DNA of 64,000 nucleotides from assembly GCF_014646675.1 (NCBI RefSeq), contig NZ_BMNS01000004.1, positions 77,012-141,011 of the forward strand, written 5' to 3'. The stretch is from Lutibacter litoralis. GTDB lineage: Bacteria; Bacteroidota; Bacteroidia; Flavobacteriales; Flavobacteriaceae. A model generated the notes under the pieces. It was not told where the DNA came from and searched no databases. It was given only the letters and a program-made list of their open reading frames with translations. Position numbers and translations under genes: made by a program. Of the stretch, positions 63,974 through 64,000 are shown one piece after another (position 1 is the stretch's first letter; each line of letters starts with the position of its first letter).

Positions 63974-64000
63974 TGTTTACTTTGTCTAAATTTTCTGCAA

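Overview
The window is AT-rich DNA from a member of the Bacteroidota, almost certainly a Flavobacteriaceae-type bacterium. The evidence is the SusC/SusD pairs, a type IX secretion adhesin with a gliding-type C-terminal domain followed by a PorP/SprF protein, many short Bacteroidota lipoprotein signals, TAnnTTTG-type -7 promoter elements and few Shine-Dalgarno sites. The species cannot be named from the sequence. No tRNA, rRNA, insertion sequence, prophage or CRISPR array was seen.

Layout. 1-2871 (+) is the end of a surface-polysaccharide locus: a flippase cut by the window edge, an asparagine-synthase-like protein and a hexapeptide acyltransferase. 2863-5785 (-) holds a FemAB/GNAT-like protein, a polysaccharide deacetylase and radC. 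6215-16401 (-) holds two tandem susC-susD modules, each closed by a rho-independent terminator. 16711-44666 (-) is a run of 17 genes with no gap above 39 bp, apparently one operon of about 28 kb: GH92, a sodium:solute symporter, GH130, a CBM9-like protein, a GHL10-like barrel protein, GH92, glycosylasparaginase, GH20, GH92, GH29, GH92, a PNGase F-like amidase, a GH163-type (DUF4838) protein, GH97, an EEP-fold lipoprotein, GH125 and GH18. 44793-46570 (+) is a divergent LytTR-type two-component pair. 46754-49604 (+) is trkA-trkH. 49773-51128 (-) is mpl. 51334-57188 (+) is an adhesin-sprF-ompA operon for type IX secretion. 57330-63455 (+) is a large alpha-2-macroglobulin, and 63521-63973 (-) a small lipoprotein.

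How the genes work together. 6215-44666 reads as a polysaccharide utilisation locus for N-linked glycoproteins. PNGase F, GH163 and GH18 would cut the glycan from protein or through its chitobiose core. Two SusCD pairs would import the products. Four GH92 and one GH125 would remove alpha-mannose, GH20 beta-GlcNAc and GH29 fucose. Glycosylasparaginase would split GlcNAc-Asn. GH130, which has no signal peptide, would phosphorolyse Man-beta-1,4-GlcNAc in the cytoplasm, probably after import by the adjacent symporter. GH97, the EEP protein, the GHL10-like protein and the CBM9-like protein are the less explained parts. No SusR, hybrid two-component or ECF sigma/anti-sigma gene is in the window, so the divergent LytTR pair is the best local candidate regulator.

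The most notable oddities are an in-frame TGA that splits GH125, two SusC genes sharing leader and N-terminus, tandem palindromes upstream of the adhesin operon, nearly identical 79-residue repeats in the adhesin, and a SusC-like LDEVVTVGY segment inside the alpha-2-macroglobulin.
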